A stretch of 64,000 bases of DNA from Planctomycetaceae bacterium (GTDB lineage: Bacteria > Planctomycetota > Planctomycetia > Planctomycetales > Planctomycetaceae): positions 1-64,000 of the forward strand of contig JAKFWA010000131.1 in assembly GCA_021732995.1 (NCBI GenBank). The letters are read 5' to 3'. Each line of letters opens with the position of its first letter. The first letter of the stretch is position 1. Positions 15,517 to 26,192 of the stretch are shown here, one piece after another. Position numbers and translations under genes: made by a program. The notes beneath the pieces were generated by a model. That model had not been told where the DNA came from. It was given only the letters and a program-made list of their open reading frames with translations, and made no database searches.

Positions 15517-18500
15517 CTACTTCTTGCCGGGAGATGTGGTTGGTGTTTCCTTCGGCTTCGGTGCTTCGACCGGCGGCGCCTTTGGGACCTCAGGATCACC
15601 CGTGCCGTCTGCGAAGAGCACGGGCACCGTTTCGCCAATGATCTGCGAGCGAGAGCGCTGACCTGTGGCTGCGGACAGAACCTCAGTCGCCAGAATGCGA
15701 GTGGCAGTACTGGGCTCGAGCCGCAGACAGTTCTGCATACTCACCATGGCCTCAGCGCAACGGCCGGATTCCAGTTGGCATACCGCAATCGTCCAGCGCA
15801 ACAGAGCCGATTCGTCGGTCTGTCCACCCAACGCTTGAGACACCGCAGCGACGTGTTGCAGCGGCCACAGCGATCGAGCGGACACCAGTTCGGGGGGTGA
15901 CATGATCATTGGGCCGGTCATCAACGTCCCCTCGACACTGGCGCTATCAAGCTTCTTCAGCCGGTCTCGACACATCAGCTCGGCACGCTCGTAGTCACCG
16001 CGGAGAGTGGCCAGGAACGCCGCCTGTAGTTGCCACGGATCAGTTGTCTGCAGAGGTGCTGAGCCCATGTCGGTGAAGGCATCGTACAGCGCCGCCGCGT
16101 CTTCCAGTCGGCCACATTCCATGAGCAGACTGGCTTGCAGCAGTTGGGCGACGAGGTTGGTGGCGAGGTACGCGCGATCCTCTTCCAGAACCTGCAGAGC
16201 ACGCTTCGGAAATCCTTGAGCGCGCAAAGTGCCGGCGATGAATTGTCGATCGGCTTTCTGCTCGGCGGCCTTCTTGAGAAAGTCCTCTACCTGTTTGAAC
16301 GCAGCCTCTTGCTGCGATTTGTACTCGCTGAACTGCCTCACAAGTTTCAGGTCGGTTTCCGAGGAATACTTTCCTGACCGCACGCCCTCGATGAATCGAT
16401 CAATGAGTTCGATAGTCAGGTCGACTTGTTTGAACTGCGCATGCCGGCCGACAAGCATCCCGATTAACGCCGGGTTCTCTGGTTCCAGAGCGAGCGCCTG
16501 CCGCAACGCTCCGATCGACTGCAGCGAACGCATCATCGTCGGTGACGCGGAGCCTCCAGCAGCACACAGTTGCGATTCAACACCGCTCAGGACTGAATAA
16601 GCATCAGCCAGGTAGAAGTAGGCGGCGATGTTCGTTGGTTCTTCGGCAATCGCGGCTTGAGCTTCGCGAACTGCCATCACGGCTAAACCTAAGGCATGCC
16701 CCAGATCCATCGGGATGCGCCCCTGAATCCCGTAGCTGACCAGTTGCAACATGTTCCGAGAGTGCTGCGCACTGTTTGAAACGGGCGTTGCGGCGAGTGA
16801 AAGGAACTGCTGGTAGCCGGTCTTCGGTCGCGGCCAGAAGGGTCGGGACAGGTTGATGGCAGGCTTCTGACATTCATCAAACGCCTGCTTGCGGAAGTCG
16901 ATGGCCGCGTCCGTCGCCTTATCATTCGGCTGGAACAGAGCCATGGTCGAACCCAGTCGAGTCAGCCGCCAGGTGGACGATGTGACGAGTTCACTGAACG
17001 TTGAAAACGCGGGAGACGTTCCCCACATGCGAACGGCGAGATGAGTCACCTGGTGCCGCTGGAAGATCTCCTGCCAGACCTGCTTCCGCTGATCAGCGGT
17101 CAGGGGGGCCGCACCCTCAGCAGGCTTTCCGGCAGAGTTCGGACGGCGCGTCGCGGTACGAGCAGCCTCGTGCTGAAACGCAATGCTGTCAGATCCCTGA
17201 GCGAACAGCCTCAGTCGACTGTCGATGAATGGCTTCTGGCCCGCCCAGATCAGAAAGTCCCCCTGATCGGGACGCATGTTGAAAATATGGCCGTCCGTCA
17301 GGCCTTCAAAGTCTTTTTCTGTGCCGCGGATGTTCGCAGCCATTTGGGGTCCAAAGCCAACACCGACGCGTTTGCCATCTCGCCCCATCAGCCTTCCGCT
17401 GATCGCCAGATAAGCCACAACCGCGAATGCCAGCACTGTGACGGCGCGGCCACCGCGCGAATACAGGACCTCCAGCGTGTCGATCGTGTAAGTCTGACGG
17501 CAGTTGTTGCGGTACCAGTCTTGTCCATTCAGCGCAGCCATTACAACCGCCGCGGTAACAACAGCGGGAAGGTCATGCACCGAGACGAGTCCCAGCACCG
17601 CTGTGACCAGCACGACACAGAGCAAGCCCAGATCGACGCGCTGTCGATTCATGATGCTCGTGATGAGCGCCAGTGCCAGCACCACACAAGCTGCGATCAC
17701 CTGCTGAGGCAGCATCACCCACACCACCTGATCGTACGCCGGAAACCAGTGCAGTTGATCCGGCTCAAGGATGAGTGCGGCATACTTGCGCGCCGCCGGC
17801 AGTTCTGTTCCGTACCACGCGGAAGGGCTCGCCAACGCGTGCCATCCGCTCGGATTCACCATCAGAGCGATCAGCCCTCCGCCCACGGCAATCCCGAGGG
17901 ATTTCTTAGCCTCGGCGGACAGTGGTTCGATGCGTTTCAGTTTGTGAGCCAGCACTGTTCCCGCGCCGTAAGCCGCCAGGATCAGCCAGCCGATATACGC
18001 CTGCGGATCGAGATTGGACCAGATCACCAGCGCGACCAGCAGGCCCCACAAGCGTCTGGGTTCGCGCGAATCCGACCATGCCACCAGTTGCTTCACAAAC
18101 CAGGCCGCCCCCAGCAGGGTCACCAGCGCCGGCAGAGGAACGAACGCCAGTTGCGAAGCCAGCAACCCGACACCGGCACAAAACGCCGTCCACCACGTCG
18201 GGACGTTCTTCCGACTGATGTTGACCACCCAATAAGTCGCCAATCCCGCCAACAGGCCGACGGCGACAGACATCCCCGTTGGTCCAATCGCGGCATGCAG
18301 GCCGCTGACCAGGATATCGAACAGCCAGGAAAGATTGACCCAGGACAGGTTCGTCGTCGTGAACGCGAATGGATCCTGCGACGGGGGCCAAAAGCCGTGC
18401 GAAGCGAGGTACTCGCCAGTCTTGATATGCACCAGCAGCGGCGATTCCGTGAGCTGACGACATCCCAGCAGCAGCGCGAGCAGCACCACCGCCCAACGCA

Positions 18501-18726
18501 GCATGAAGTCGCCGCGGATGGCCTCATCCTCAACGATTTCCGGGCTAAGCGGCTCCCATTCGGGCAGTTCGTTCGTCGCGGCGGGCTCAGCGGCGGCTGT
18601 CGAGGCGACGTTCGCCTGCTGAGCGGTTGCGTCGCCAGACGGAGTCTGTGGCGCTGAACTGGCGACTGCGGAGGTATTCGGCGACGCCGAAGCGGGAACT
18701 TCGGCGGGAGAATTGGGATCGGTCAC
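15517..18726 (-). CDS. Polytopic membrane protein with C-terminal TPR region
   Basis: 1069 residues, GTG start. Residues 1-75 are a cytoplasmic, Ala/Ser/Thr-rich low-complexity leader. Residues about 75-450 hold roughly ten membrane helices, in the manner of glycosyltransferase-C or O-antigen-polymerase-like proteins (ESPLLVHIKTGEYLASHGFWPPSQDPFAF is typical of this group). Residues about 450-650 are an extracytoplasmic region with FIDSRLRLF. The last 400 residues are helical repeats of TPR type (LRQALALEPENPALIGML, LECGRLEDAAALYDAF, LESGRCAEAMVSMQNCLRLEP). The tail is Pro/Lys-rich. This architecture is common in planctomycetes and its function is unknown. An open frame of 538 codons on the opposite strand is a shadow. 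Confidence 0.85.
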   Translation of the reverse strand: MTDPNSPAEVPASASPNTSAVASSAPQTPSGDATAQQANVASTAAAEPAATNELPEWEPLSPEIVEDEAIRGDFMLRWAVVLLALLLGCRQLTESPLLVHIKTGEYLASHGFWPPSQDPFAFTTTNLSWVNLSWLFDILVSGLHAAIGPTGMSVAVGLLAGLATYWVVNISRKNVPTWWTAFCAGVGLLASQLAFVPLPALVTLLGAAWFVKQLVAWSDSREPRRLWGLLVALVIWSNLDPQAYIGWLILAAYGAGTVLAHKLKRIEPLSAEAKKSLGIAVGGGLIALMVNPSGWHALASPSAWYGTELPAARKYAALILEPDQLHWFPAYDQVVWVMLPQQVIAACVVLALALITSIMNRQRVDLGLLCVVLVTAVLGLVSVHDLPAVVTAAVVMAALNGQDWYRNNCRQTYTIDTLEVLYSRGGRAVTVLAFAVVAYLAISGRLMGRDGKRVGVGFGPQMAANIRGTEKDFEGLTDGHIFNMRPDQGDFLIWAGQKPFIDSRLRLFAQGSDSIAFQHEAARTATRRPNSAGKPAEGAAPLTADQRKQVWQEIFQRHQVTHLAVRMWGTSPAFSTFSELVTSSTWRLTRLGSTMALFQPNDKATDAAIDFRKQAFDECQKPAINLSRPFWPRPKTGYQQFLSLAATPVSNSAQHSRNMLQLVSYGIQGRIPMDLGHALGLAVMAVREAQAAIAEEPTNIAAYFYLADAYSVLSGVESQLCAAGGSASPTMMRSLQSIGALRQALALEPENPALIGMLVGRHAQFKQVDLTIELIDRFIEGVRSGKYSSETDLKLVRQFSEYKSQQEAAFKQVEDFLKKAAEQKADRQFIAGTLRAQGFPKRALQVLEEDRAYLATNLVAQLLQASLLMECGRLEDAAALYDAFTDMGSAPLQTTDPWQLQAAFLATLRGDYERAELMCRDRLKKLDSASVEGTLMTGPMIMSPPELVSARSLWPLQHVAAVSQALGGQTDESALLRWTIAVCQLESGRCAEAMVSMQNCLRLEPSTATRILATEVLSAATGQRSRSQIIGETVPVLFADGTGDPEVPKAPPVEAPKPKETPTTSPGKK

Positions 18727-18960
18727 TGCGTTTGACTCGTCAAAATACTGGGCAACTCAAGGTGGTTGGTCCTAAGTATGACGAGAATAGGTCGCGGGCG
18801 TCGTGACAGCCAACGAATTTGCGTGACGGCCGACCGGGGCGATGCAGTTTTGAACCGATATTGCCAAATGCCACCAGCCGACACGGTCGTGCTGGGCAGA
18901 CCTGTCGGCTGAGCATGGCATCAAGGCTCGCCAATCGAAACGGGGTGGTTTCAGAGGCTA

Positions 18961-19242
18961 TTAGCGGTAGGTCGGGAGTTGTTCGACGGCCATTGATGGA
19001 TAGGTCTGCATCGGCATGGCGATCGGCTGTCCGATCACTGGCGAAGCTGTTTGCACGCCATCGTAGGTGTAATAAGCCGTTGGGCCGCTAGCGCCGTACA
19101 TCGCGCCGTGAGGCTGCACGCCGCACTGACCATTGCCGCATCCGCCACCCCAGGGAGCGAACCAGGAGTTACCTGGGCAGCAGCAACCACTCAAGGCGGA
19201 GATGGCAAAGACGCTGAGCGCGGCGAGAGAAAGACGCTTCAT
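18961..19242 (-). CDS. Small cysteine- and glycine-rich lipoprotein
   Basis: 93 residues. A lipoprotein signal peptide ends in the lipobox LSGC (MKRLSLAALSVFAISALSGC), and two more cysteines follow at once (CCCPGNSWF). The rest is Gly/Tyr/Pro-rich with GGGCGNGQCG and no hydrophobic helix. AAGGA lies a few bases upstream of the start. Such short lipoproteins are typical outer-envelope components of planctomycetes; no function is known. It is divergent from acs. Confidence 0.75.
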   Translation of the reverse strand: MKRLSLAALSVFAISALSGCCCPGNSWFAPWGGGCGNGQCGVQPHGAMYGASGPTAYYTYDGVQTASPVIGQPIAMPMQTYPSMAVEQLPTYR

Positions 19243-19730
19243 GGGAATCCTTTCCGAATGGCGAGATGAGTTGCGATCGAGTCCGGACAGACAGCGAGGA
19301 GCACTCGTGACTGAGAAGGACGGTTTCGAAGGCAGAGAGGAAATGAACTAACGACAGGTGTCGTTGAGGCGGGCTCGATGAAATGTTTTGCCGGCCGAGG
19401 AAAGGCCAGCGAGGTGGAAGTGCGGGAAAGTTAGGGGCGATCTCAAAAACGGGTCAAGATGAAGTTACAGATTACCGACACGCCCGATTCGGCGCCGTTT
19501 GTGAGGTCCTGTTCTCCGGCATTCCGCAGCCTCGTTGAAATGCGTTTTCGCCAGACCTAACATCGCCTCTCTTTGATCATTCCCTAGGACCGCTGTCCGC
19601 GTTCCCGAGGCTGGATTCCCGCCCGTATGCGGGACGTAAGTAATTTTGGCTGGCGAGTTTAGCTCCGGCATCGACTCGCACCCCACGCCTTCACAACTTG
19701 ATTACTGCAAAGAAGCGACGAGAGAGCCAC
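19243..19730. other. Divergent intergenic region upstream of acs
   Basis: About 490 bases between a minus-strand lipoprotein gene and the plus-strand acs gene. It must contain both promoters. No convincing operator palindrome, hairpin or small gene was recognised in it. Confidence 0.35.
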
Positions 19731-21674
<1,944 letters not shown>

Positions 21675-21697
21675 TCAGTATTTACAACTCGAGCATA

Positions 21698-21730
21698 AAA
21701 AAGGACGGACGATTATCGCCCGTCCTTTTT
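21698..21730. terminator. Bidirectional Rho-independent terminator after acs
   Basis: AAAAAGGACGG (21698-21708) pairs perfectly with CCGTCCTTTTT (21720-21730). The A-run and T-run lie on either side, so it can work in both directions. It lies 23 bases beyond the acs stop. Confidence 0.9.
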
Positions 21731-21761
21731 GTTTTGGGGCACCGTCTATTTGCAGTCCGAC

Positions 21762-21955
21762 CCTGGTGTGCTCCGGCTTGACGGAGCCCTCCATTCTTTG
21801 CGGCGCGACGGCTGCGCATGGCAAATAACCTGAGCCGTGCAGCACGCATTCTCGAAGACCTTCATCCGTACGCAGGTGGACGGTGTCGTTCTTCCTGGCA
21901 ACCAGGCTGACTACCGCAAACCATGGAGGGCTGAGTCAAGCCTCAGCACTCCAGG
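21762..21955. repeat. Pair of inverted 31-base hairpin modules with covarying stems
   Basis: The left module at 21762-21792 contains GCTCCG-GCTTGA-CGGAGC. The right module at 21925-21955, read on the minus strand, contains GCTGAG-GCTTGA-CTCAGC. The two modules otherwise match closely in inverted orientation. The six-base loop is identical, while three stem bases differ and have changed together on both sides, so each hairpin stays perfect. About 130 bases lie between them. Downstream of the acs terminator and before the thioesterase gene, there is no coding frame. It looks like a REP/BIME-type element. Confidence 0.7.
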
Positions 21956-22051
21956 ATCAGCCCGCGCCCGAAGATATGTAGATACAAAGGCCGGAATTCA
22001 GAGCGACGACAGTGGTGTGAGCAAGCCAAGCGAATTATCTCTGGAAAGGTA

Positions 22052-22516
22052 TCAGGAGAGGCCGTCGACCGCGCGAGAGCCTTCGAGCTGGCGGATTTCC
22101 TGACGCACGTTGTCGGGAACTCGCACCGAGCTCTGCTGCTTGAAGTCGAAGGTCACCATCGTTGAATGCGCTTCTGCCGCGACGGCGTTCTGTTTCCGAC
22201 TGACCAGTCGATGTTCGAGCGAGAAACTACTGTTACCGATTTTCAGCAGGCGGGCTCCGACCAGGACCGTGTCCGGGAAGAGCAGTTGCTTGCGGAAGTC
22301 GCACTTCACCGAAGCCAGCACCGTGCCGATGGTCGTGTCCGGCTTGAAGCGAATAATTCCCGCACGCTCCGCATAGGCGATCCGGGATGATTCCCACCAG
22401 CGAAAGAAGATCACGTTGTTCACGTGCCCCAGCGCGTCCTGATCGCCCCATTGCACGGGCAGTTCAATCACAACCGGAAAATCAGCCAGCAGTTCGTGCA
22501 TGTTGTGCATCCGCAA
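22052..22516 (-). CDS. Acyl-CoA thioesterase of the 4HBT (hotdog) family
   Basis: 154 residues. The motif VQWGDQDALGHVNNVIFFRWWESSRIAY is diagnostic of the YbgC/FadM-type 4-hydroxybenzoyl-CoA thioesterase group. The Asp of DALGHVNN is the catalytic residue in that group, and the following ERAG is also typical. The central strands FRKQLLFPDTVLVGARLLKIG and LEHRLVSRKQNAVAAEAHSTMVTFD complete a hotdog fold. It probably hydrolyses acyl-CoA in the cytoplasm; the substrate is unknown. The start could also be the ATG two or five codons later; no ribosome site decides it. Confidence 0.85.
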   Translation of the reverse strand: MRMHNMHELLADFPVVIELPVQWGDQDALGHVNNVIFFRWWESSRIAYAERAGIIRFKPDTTIGTVLASVKCDFRKQLLFPDTVLVGARLLKIGNSSFSLEHRLVSRKQNAVAAEAHSTMVTFDFKQQSSVRVPDNVRQEIRQLEGSRAVDGLS

Positions 22517-22738
22517 GTTGCATGGAATCGAGGTTCGGTAGCTCAGTTCAGCAGCCCGAGGTGTCCCGGCAAGGCTCCTGAGGATCGTTAAGAATCAGCG
22601 GAGATTAGCGAGCCGGTCTGCAGAACATAGGCGTGGCTCGATTTGTCGGGGCGTGCAATGTAGACCGTGTTCGTTCGGCGGCTTATGTTCCGTGACACGT
22701 TGCGACGTGCTGGTCTCATTTTGATCCCGGAATCTGGC

Positions 22739-23104
22739 ATGAACAAGTTTCACGATAGCTTTGAATTGCAGTGGCACGGCAACACGGTCGTCATCATTCC
22801 GGCTGCCGATATCGAGTCGATGCGGTGGGACCTCATTGATCAGGCCGCTGAGATCGTGATGGGCCCCATCAAGGAGATGTCGGTGCCGATGGTCGTGTTC
22901 GACTTGAGCGAAGTCAGTTACTTCGGGTCGGTGTTCCTGGCGCTGCTGCTGCGCTGCCACAAGCTCGCCAAGAGCCGCGGTGGCGAACTGGTGCTGTGCG
23001 GAGCGTCCAAGACAGCGGCGGAACTGCTGCGGCTGACGGCGCTCGACACCCTGTGGGCTATCTACAGCACGCGTGAAGAAGCACTGTCGGCGCTCAACGG
23101 TTAA
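22739..23104 (+). CDS. STAS domain protein (anti-anti-sigma-like)
   Basis: 121 residues from the ATG at 22739 ([15 protein letters not shown]); the frame is open earlier but without support. The whole protein is one STAS domain: an N-terminal strand, then [42 protein letters not shown] and [16 protein letters not shown]. In partner-switching systems a Ser of the DxS/T-x-x-DSxG region is phosphorylated by an anti-sigma kinase. Here Ser in [10 protein letters not shown] is in place, but the usual Asp before it is Gly. No kinase or phosphatase gene is adjacent. It ends 66 bases before the LOG-family gene. Confidence 0.85.
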   Translation: MNKFHDSFELQWHGNTVVIIPAADIESMRWDLIDQAAEIVMGPIKEMSVPMVVFDLSEVSYFGSVFLALLLRCHKLAKSRGGELVLCGASKTAAELLRLTALDTLWAIYSTREEALSALNG

Positions 23105-23173
23105 GGATGATCTGGTGTGCGACGCTCGCCCGGCCACGCTGCCTCAGAGCGTCTCAACGAGGGCGGGTGAGTG

Positions 23174-24223
23174 ATGGATGATGATCTGTCTTTCGTCGGT
23201 GATTCGATTGAGTTCACCCGCCGTACCGCGCCCGTCACTCAAGAGGATTTCATCAACGAACTCCGCGCGACCGTCGAGAAACTGTCTGGCGACAACGCCG
23301 CGCGCGGAGATTTGAAGCTGCTGAGTCGCTCGCTGAAGGAACTGCGGTATTCGTTCCGCGTGTTTTCGAAGTACCGACTCAATCGCAAAGTCACCGTCTT
23401 CGGATCGGCTCGCACTAAACCGGATGCTCCGGCGTATCAGCACACGGTCGAGTTCGGGCGTCGGTTAGCGGCGATGGGCTGGATGGTCCTGACCGGAGCG
23501 GGCGGCGGCATCATGGAGGCGGCTCACGTCGGCGCGGGTCGATCGATGTCGATGGGCGTCAACATCATGCTGCCCTTCGAGCAGTCCGCGAACCCGGTCA
23601 TCGCGGGCGACGAGAAGCTCATCAACCTGCGCTACTTCTTCACCCGCAAGCTGCTGTTCGTCAAAGAAGTGCATGCCATCGCCTTGTTTCCCGGCGGCTT
23701 CGGGACTATGGACGAAGGCTTTGAAACTCTGACGCTCGTGCAGACCGGCAAGCGCGACATGATGCCAATTGTGTGCGTCGATGAACCCGGCGGCACTTAC
23801 TGGCAGGATTTCCGCAAGTTCGTGGAAGCGCAATTGCTGAACACCGGGCTGATCTCGCCGGAAGATATGTCGCTGTTCAAGGTCACTGATGATCTCGACG
23901 AAGCCATCGCCGAGATCATGAACTTTTATAGAGTCTTCGACAGCATGCGGTTCATTCGGGACTGGCTGATCCTGCGGCTGCGTGTGGAGCCTTCCGATGA
24001 ATATCTGGAACGGCTTAACGACGAGTTCAAAGATCTGATCGCCAGTGGCAAGATCGAGAAAGCTCGTCCGCATGCGTTCGAAGCTGATGAAGAATCACTG
24101 GCGAACTTGCCGCGACTGCGATTGAAGTTTGATCGCAAACGCAGCGGCCGATTGCGGCAGATGATCGATCAACTGAATCGCGACCTCGGCGATCAGGTCA
24201 ATCTGGTGCAGCAACCGCACTAG
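23174..24223 (+). CDS. LOG family (TIGR00730-type) protein
   Basis: About 349 residues, starting at one of two adjacent ATG codons. The core is the Rossmann-like LOG domain, with [32 protein letters not shown] and [21 protein letters not shown]. The last is the PGGxGTxxE motif that binds the nucleotide ribose-phosphate. Proteins of this group cleave nucleoside 5'-monophosphates to base plus ribose 5-phosphate, or make cytokinin-like bases; older names call them lysine decarboxylases in error. The N-terminal 75 residues and C-terminal 100 residues are extra to the minimal domain. Cytoplasmic. Probably co-transcribed with the STAS gene. Confidence 0.85.
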   Translation: MDDDLSFVGDSIEFTRRTAPVTQEDFINELRATVEKLSGDNAARGDLKLLSRSLKELRYSFRVFSKYRLNRKVTVFGSARTKPDAPAYQHTVEFGRRLAAMGWMVLTGAGGGIMEAAHVGAGRSMSMGVNIMLPFEQSANPVIAGDEKLINLRYFFTRKLLFVKEVHAIALFPGGFGTMDEGFETLTLVQTGKRDMMPIVCVDEPGGTYWQDFRKFVEAQLLNTGLISPEDMSLFKVTDDLDEAIAEIMNFYRVFDSMRFIRDWLILRLRVEPSDEYLERLNDEFKDLIASGKIEKARPHAFEADEESLANLPRLRLKFDRKRSGRLRQMIDQLNRDLGDQVNLVQQPH

Positions 24224-24305
24224 TAGCCGATCTTTGGCCACGGGTTGAAAACGGATCAGGCTGATCTCACGAACGCGAACCTTTGGTCACGACGGTGCGG
24301 TGAAC

Positions 24306-24839
24306 ATGATCACTCTGGGCCGAGTTGCCGAACTCTCTGAAGCTGACCGCGAGGACGTGCGCGGCTTGACGATGGCGGTCTATCCGCCGGATGAGGCAGC
24401 CAGCAGGTCGGGTCAGGACTTGGAGTGGTCGCTGCCAGATTGGTGTGCGCGGGTTCGAGATTCGGCAGGCAAGCTGGTTTCGTACATCGGGATCTACCTT
24501 CGCGACGCCACTCTCGATGGCCAGCCGGTACGCATCGGAGGAATCGGGAATGTGAAGACGCACCCGCAGTCGCGAAACGGTGGCTGCGCGAGTGCCGCCA
24601 TCAAGGCCACGATGGAGTTCTTCCAGCAGCAGCCCGACCTGAAGTTCGCTCTGCTGGTCTGCAAGCCGGAACTGCTTGGTTTCTATGCGAGACTCGGCTG
24701 GCGCGAGTTCACGGGCACTTTGCTGGTCCGGCAGTTTACACGACCGAGTGAGTTCACCGTCTTCCGAGTCATGACGATTGGGATTCAGTCTGCCGGTCCA
24801 GTTGCTGGGATCATTGATTTGAACGGCCCGCCGTGGTGA
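24306..24839 (+). CDS. GNAT family acetyltransferase
   Basis: 177 residues from the ATG at 24306 (MITLGRVAEL), or two codons earlier at 24300. The acetyl-CoA-binding motif A is visible as GGIGNVKTHPQSRNGGCASAAIKATMEFF, with the R/Q-x-x-G-x-G/A loop in a relaxed form. After it come LLVCKPELLGFYARLGWREF (motif B, with the usual FYxRLGW). The family moves acetyl groups to amines; the substrate is unknown. It lies 82 bases after the LOG gene and 54 bases before the enolase-superfamily gene, all on the same strand. Confidence 0.8.
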   Translation: MITLGRVAELSEADREDVRGLTMAVYPPDEAASRSGQDLEWSLPDWCARVRDSAGKLVSYIGIYLRDATLDGQPVRIGGIGNVKTHPQSRNGGCASAAIKATMEFFQQQPDLKFALLVCKPELLGFYARLGWREFTGTLLVRQFTRPSEFTVFRVMTIGIQSAGPVAGIIDLNGPPW

Positions 24840-24893
24840 GATCGCGGACGCGATGGCCTTGAGCAGAATCCTAGCGCCACAGGAGACGCCGAG

Positions 24894-26096
24894 ATGCAAC
24901 GTCGAGATTTCATAATGGGACTATTGTCTTCCGCCATGCTGGCCAAGGCCCTGCACGGTGCGGACATCCCGAAAGACCTGAAGATCACTCGCGCTGTCGG
25001 TTTTCAACTGCCGAGTCAGCGTTCCAAGGTAGCAGGCAAGAACGCGCGGCTGGATGTGCATGGCGATCGCGCGACAGATCGCATGGTGCGGCTCTATACC
25101 AATCACGATGGCATTCAGGCGTTCGGCAATTGCCGGGCTGATGAGAAGGCGGTTGCGCAGTTACTCGGGAAGAATCCGCTGTCGTTCCATGACGAGAAGC
25201 AGACTGTCATGACCGGGCCGTTGGGCGCCGGGACAATGCCGTTGTGGGATTTAGCAGGCAAAGTGTTGAGCAGACCTGTCTATGCGCTCCTGGGTGGTCG
25301 GGGTAATGAAAAAGTGCCGGTGTATGATGGTTCGATCTACTTTGCGGATCTGTTGCCGCAATACGCCGATCGCTGGTCCGACCGGTTCCGCGAGGAGATC
25401 GATATGGGCCTCAAGCTGGGGCACCGCGGCTTCAAGATCAAGATTGGTCGCGGCAGCAAATGGATGCCACGTGCCGAAGGTGACGCGCGCGATATCGAAG
25501 TCGTAAAGACCATGCGTCAGCATGCCGGTGCGGAAATCACGCTCAACGTAGATGCCAACAACGGCTACGACCTCGCCGGAGCGAAGCGGTTGCTGGAACA
25601 GGCGGGACCGCTCGACCTCGGCTTCGTGGAAGAACTTTTCCCTGAGACTGTTGATGAATGCCTCACGCTAAAGGAATTCATGAAGCAGCATGGCTGGAAA
25701 ACGAAGCTGGCCGATGGTGAGACTCAGAAGGAGTTGTCTGTGTATCGCCCGTTCGTCGATGCGAAGGCGATTGATGTCTTTCAGGGCGACATGAACCACT
25801 TCGGCATCGAAGGCATCCTGACAGAAGCTCGCTGGGCTGAACCGCAAGGCCTGACCGTCGCTCCGCATAACTGGGGTTCGCTGATCGGCTACTACCTGCA
25901 ACTGCATGTAGGACGAGCCGTCCCCAACTTCCACGCCGCCGAACATGACCCGCTGACGGCGAGTGCCCTGATCGCTGATGGCTACAGTCGCAAGGATGGC
26001 TTTGCGACTGTGCCCGACAAACCAGGTTTTGGACTGGCCCTCAACGAAGACAAGTTCGCGTCCGAATGCAAAGTGTTGTTCGACCTTAAGGCCTGA
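24894..26096 (+). CDS. Enolase-superfamily enzyme (mandelate racemase/muconate lactonizing type)
   Basis: 400 residues. It begins with a twin-arginine-like export signal (MQRRDFIMGLLSSAMLAKAL). The barrel carries the family catalytic set: KxK as Lys181 and Lys183 (FKIKIG), metal ligands Asp220 (NVDANNGYD) and Glu246 (FVEELFPE), and His325 (APHNWGS) as second base. This Lys/His pattern belongs to the mandelate racemase subgroup, which abstracts a proton alpha to a carboxylate, usually as a sugar-acid dehydratase or racemase. The real substrate is unknown. The Tat-type leader means that it probably folds in the cytoplasm and works outside. An operon with the next gene is possible. Confidence 0.88.
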   Translation: MQRRDFIMGLLSSAMLAKALHGADIPKDLKITRAVGFQLPSQRSKVAGKNARLDVHGDRATDRMVRLYTNHDGIQAFGNCRADEKAVAQLLGKNPLSFHDEKQTVMTGPLGAGTMPLWDLAGKVLSRPVYALLGGRGNEKVPVYDGSIYFADLLPQYADRWSDRFREEIDMGLKLGHRGFKIKIGRGSKWMPRAEGDARDIEVVKTMRQHAGAEITLNVDANNGYDLAGAKRLLEQAGPLDLGFVEELFPETVDECLTLKEFMKQHGWKTKLADGETQKELSVYRPFVDAKAIDVFQGDMNHFGIEGILTEARWAEPQGLTVAPHNWGSLIGYYLQLHVGRAVPNFHAAEHDPLTASALIADGYSRKDGFATVPDKPGFGLALNEDKFASECKVLFDLKA

Positions 26097-26192
26097 CGAG
26101 CCCAACCCCCGCGCCGCGTTCAATGGAAGCCAACCTTCCGGACGCCAGTTGCTCGTCTGTGCTCACAGGACTTGCTGCAAGGAGCCCGCTTC

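Noticed and set aside
17041-18657. Open frame of 538 codons on the plus strand
   Set aside because: It is antisense to the clear membrane/TPR gene, is rich in Arg, Gln and His, and has no ribosome site or domain.
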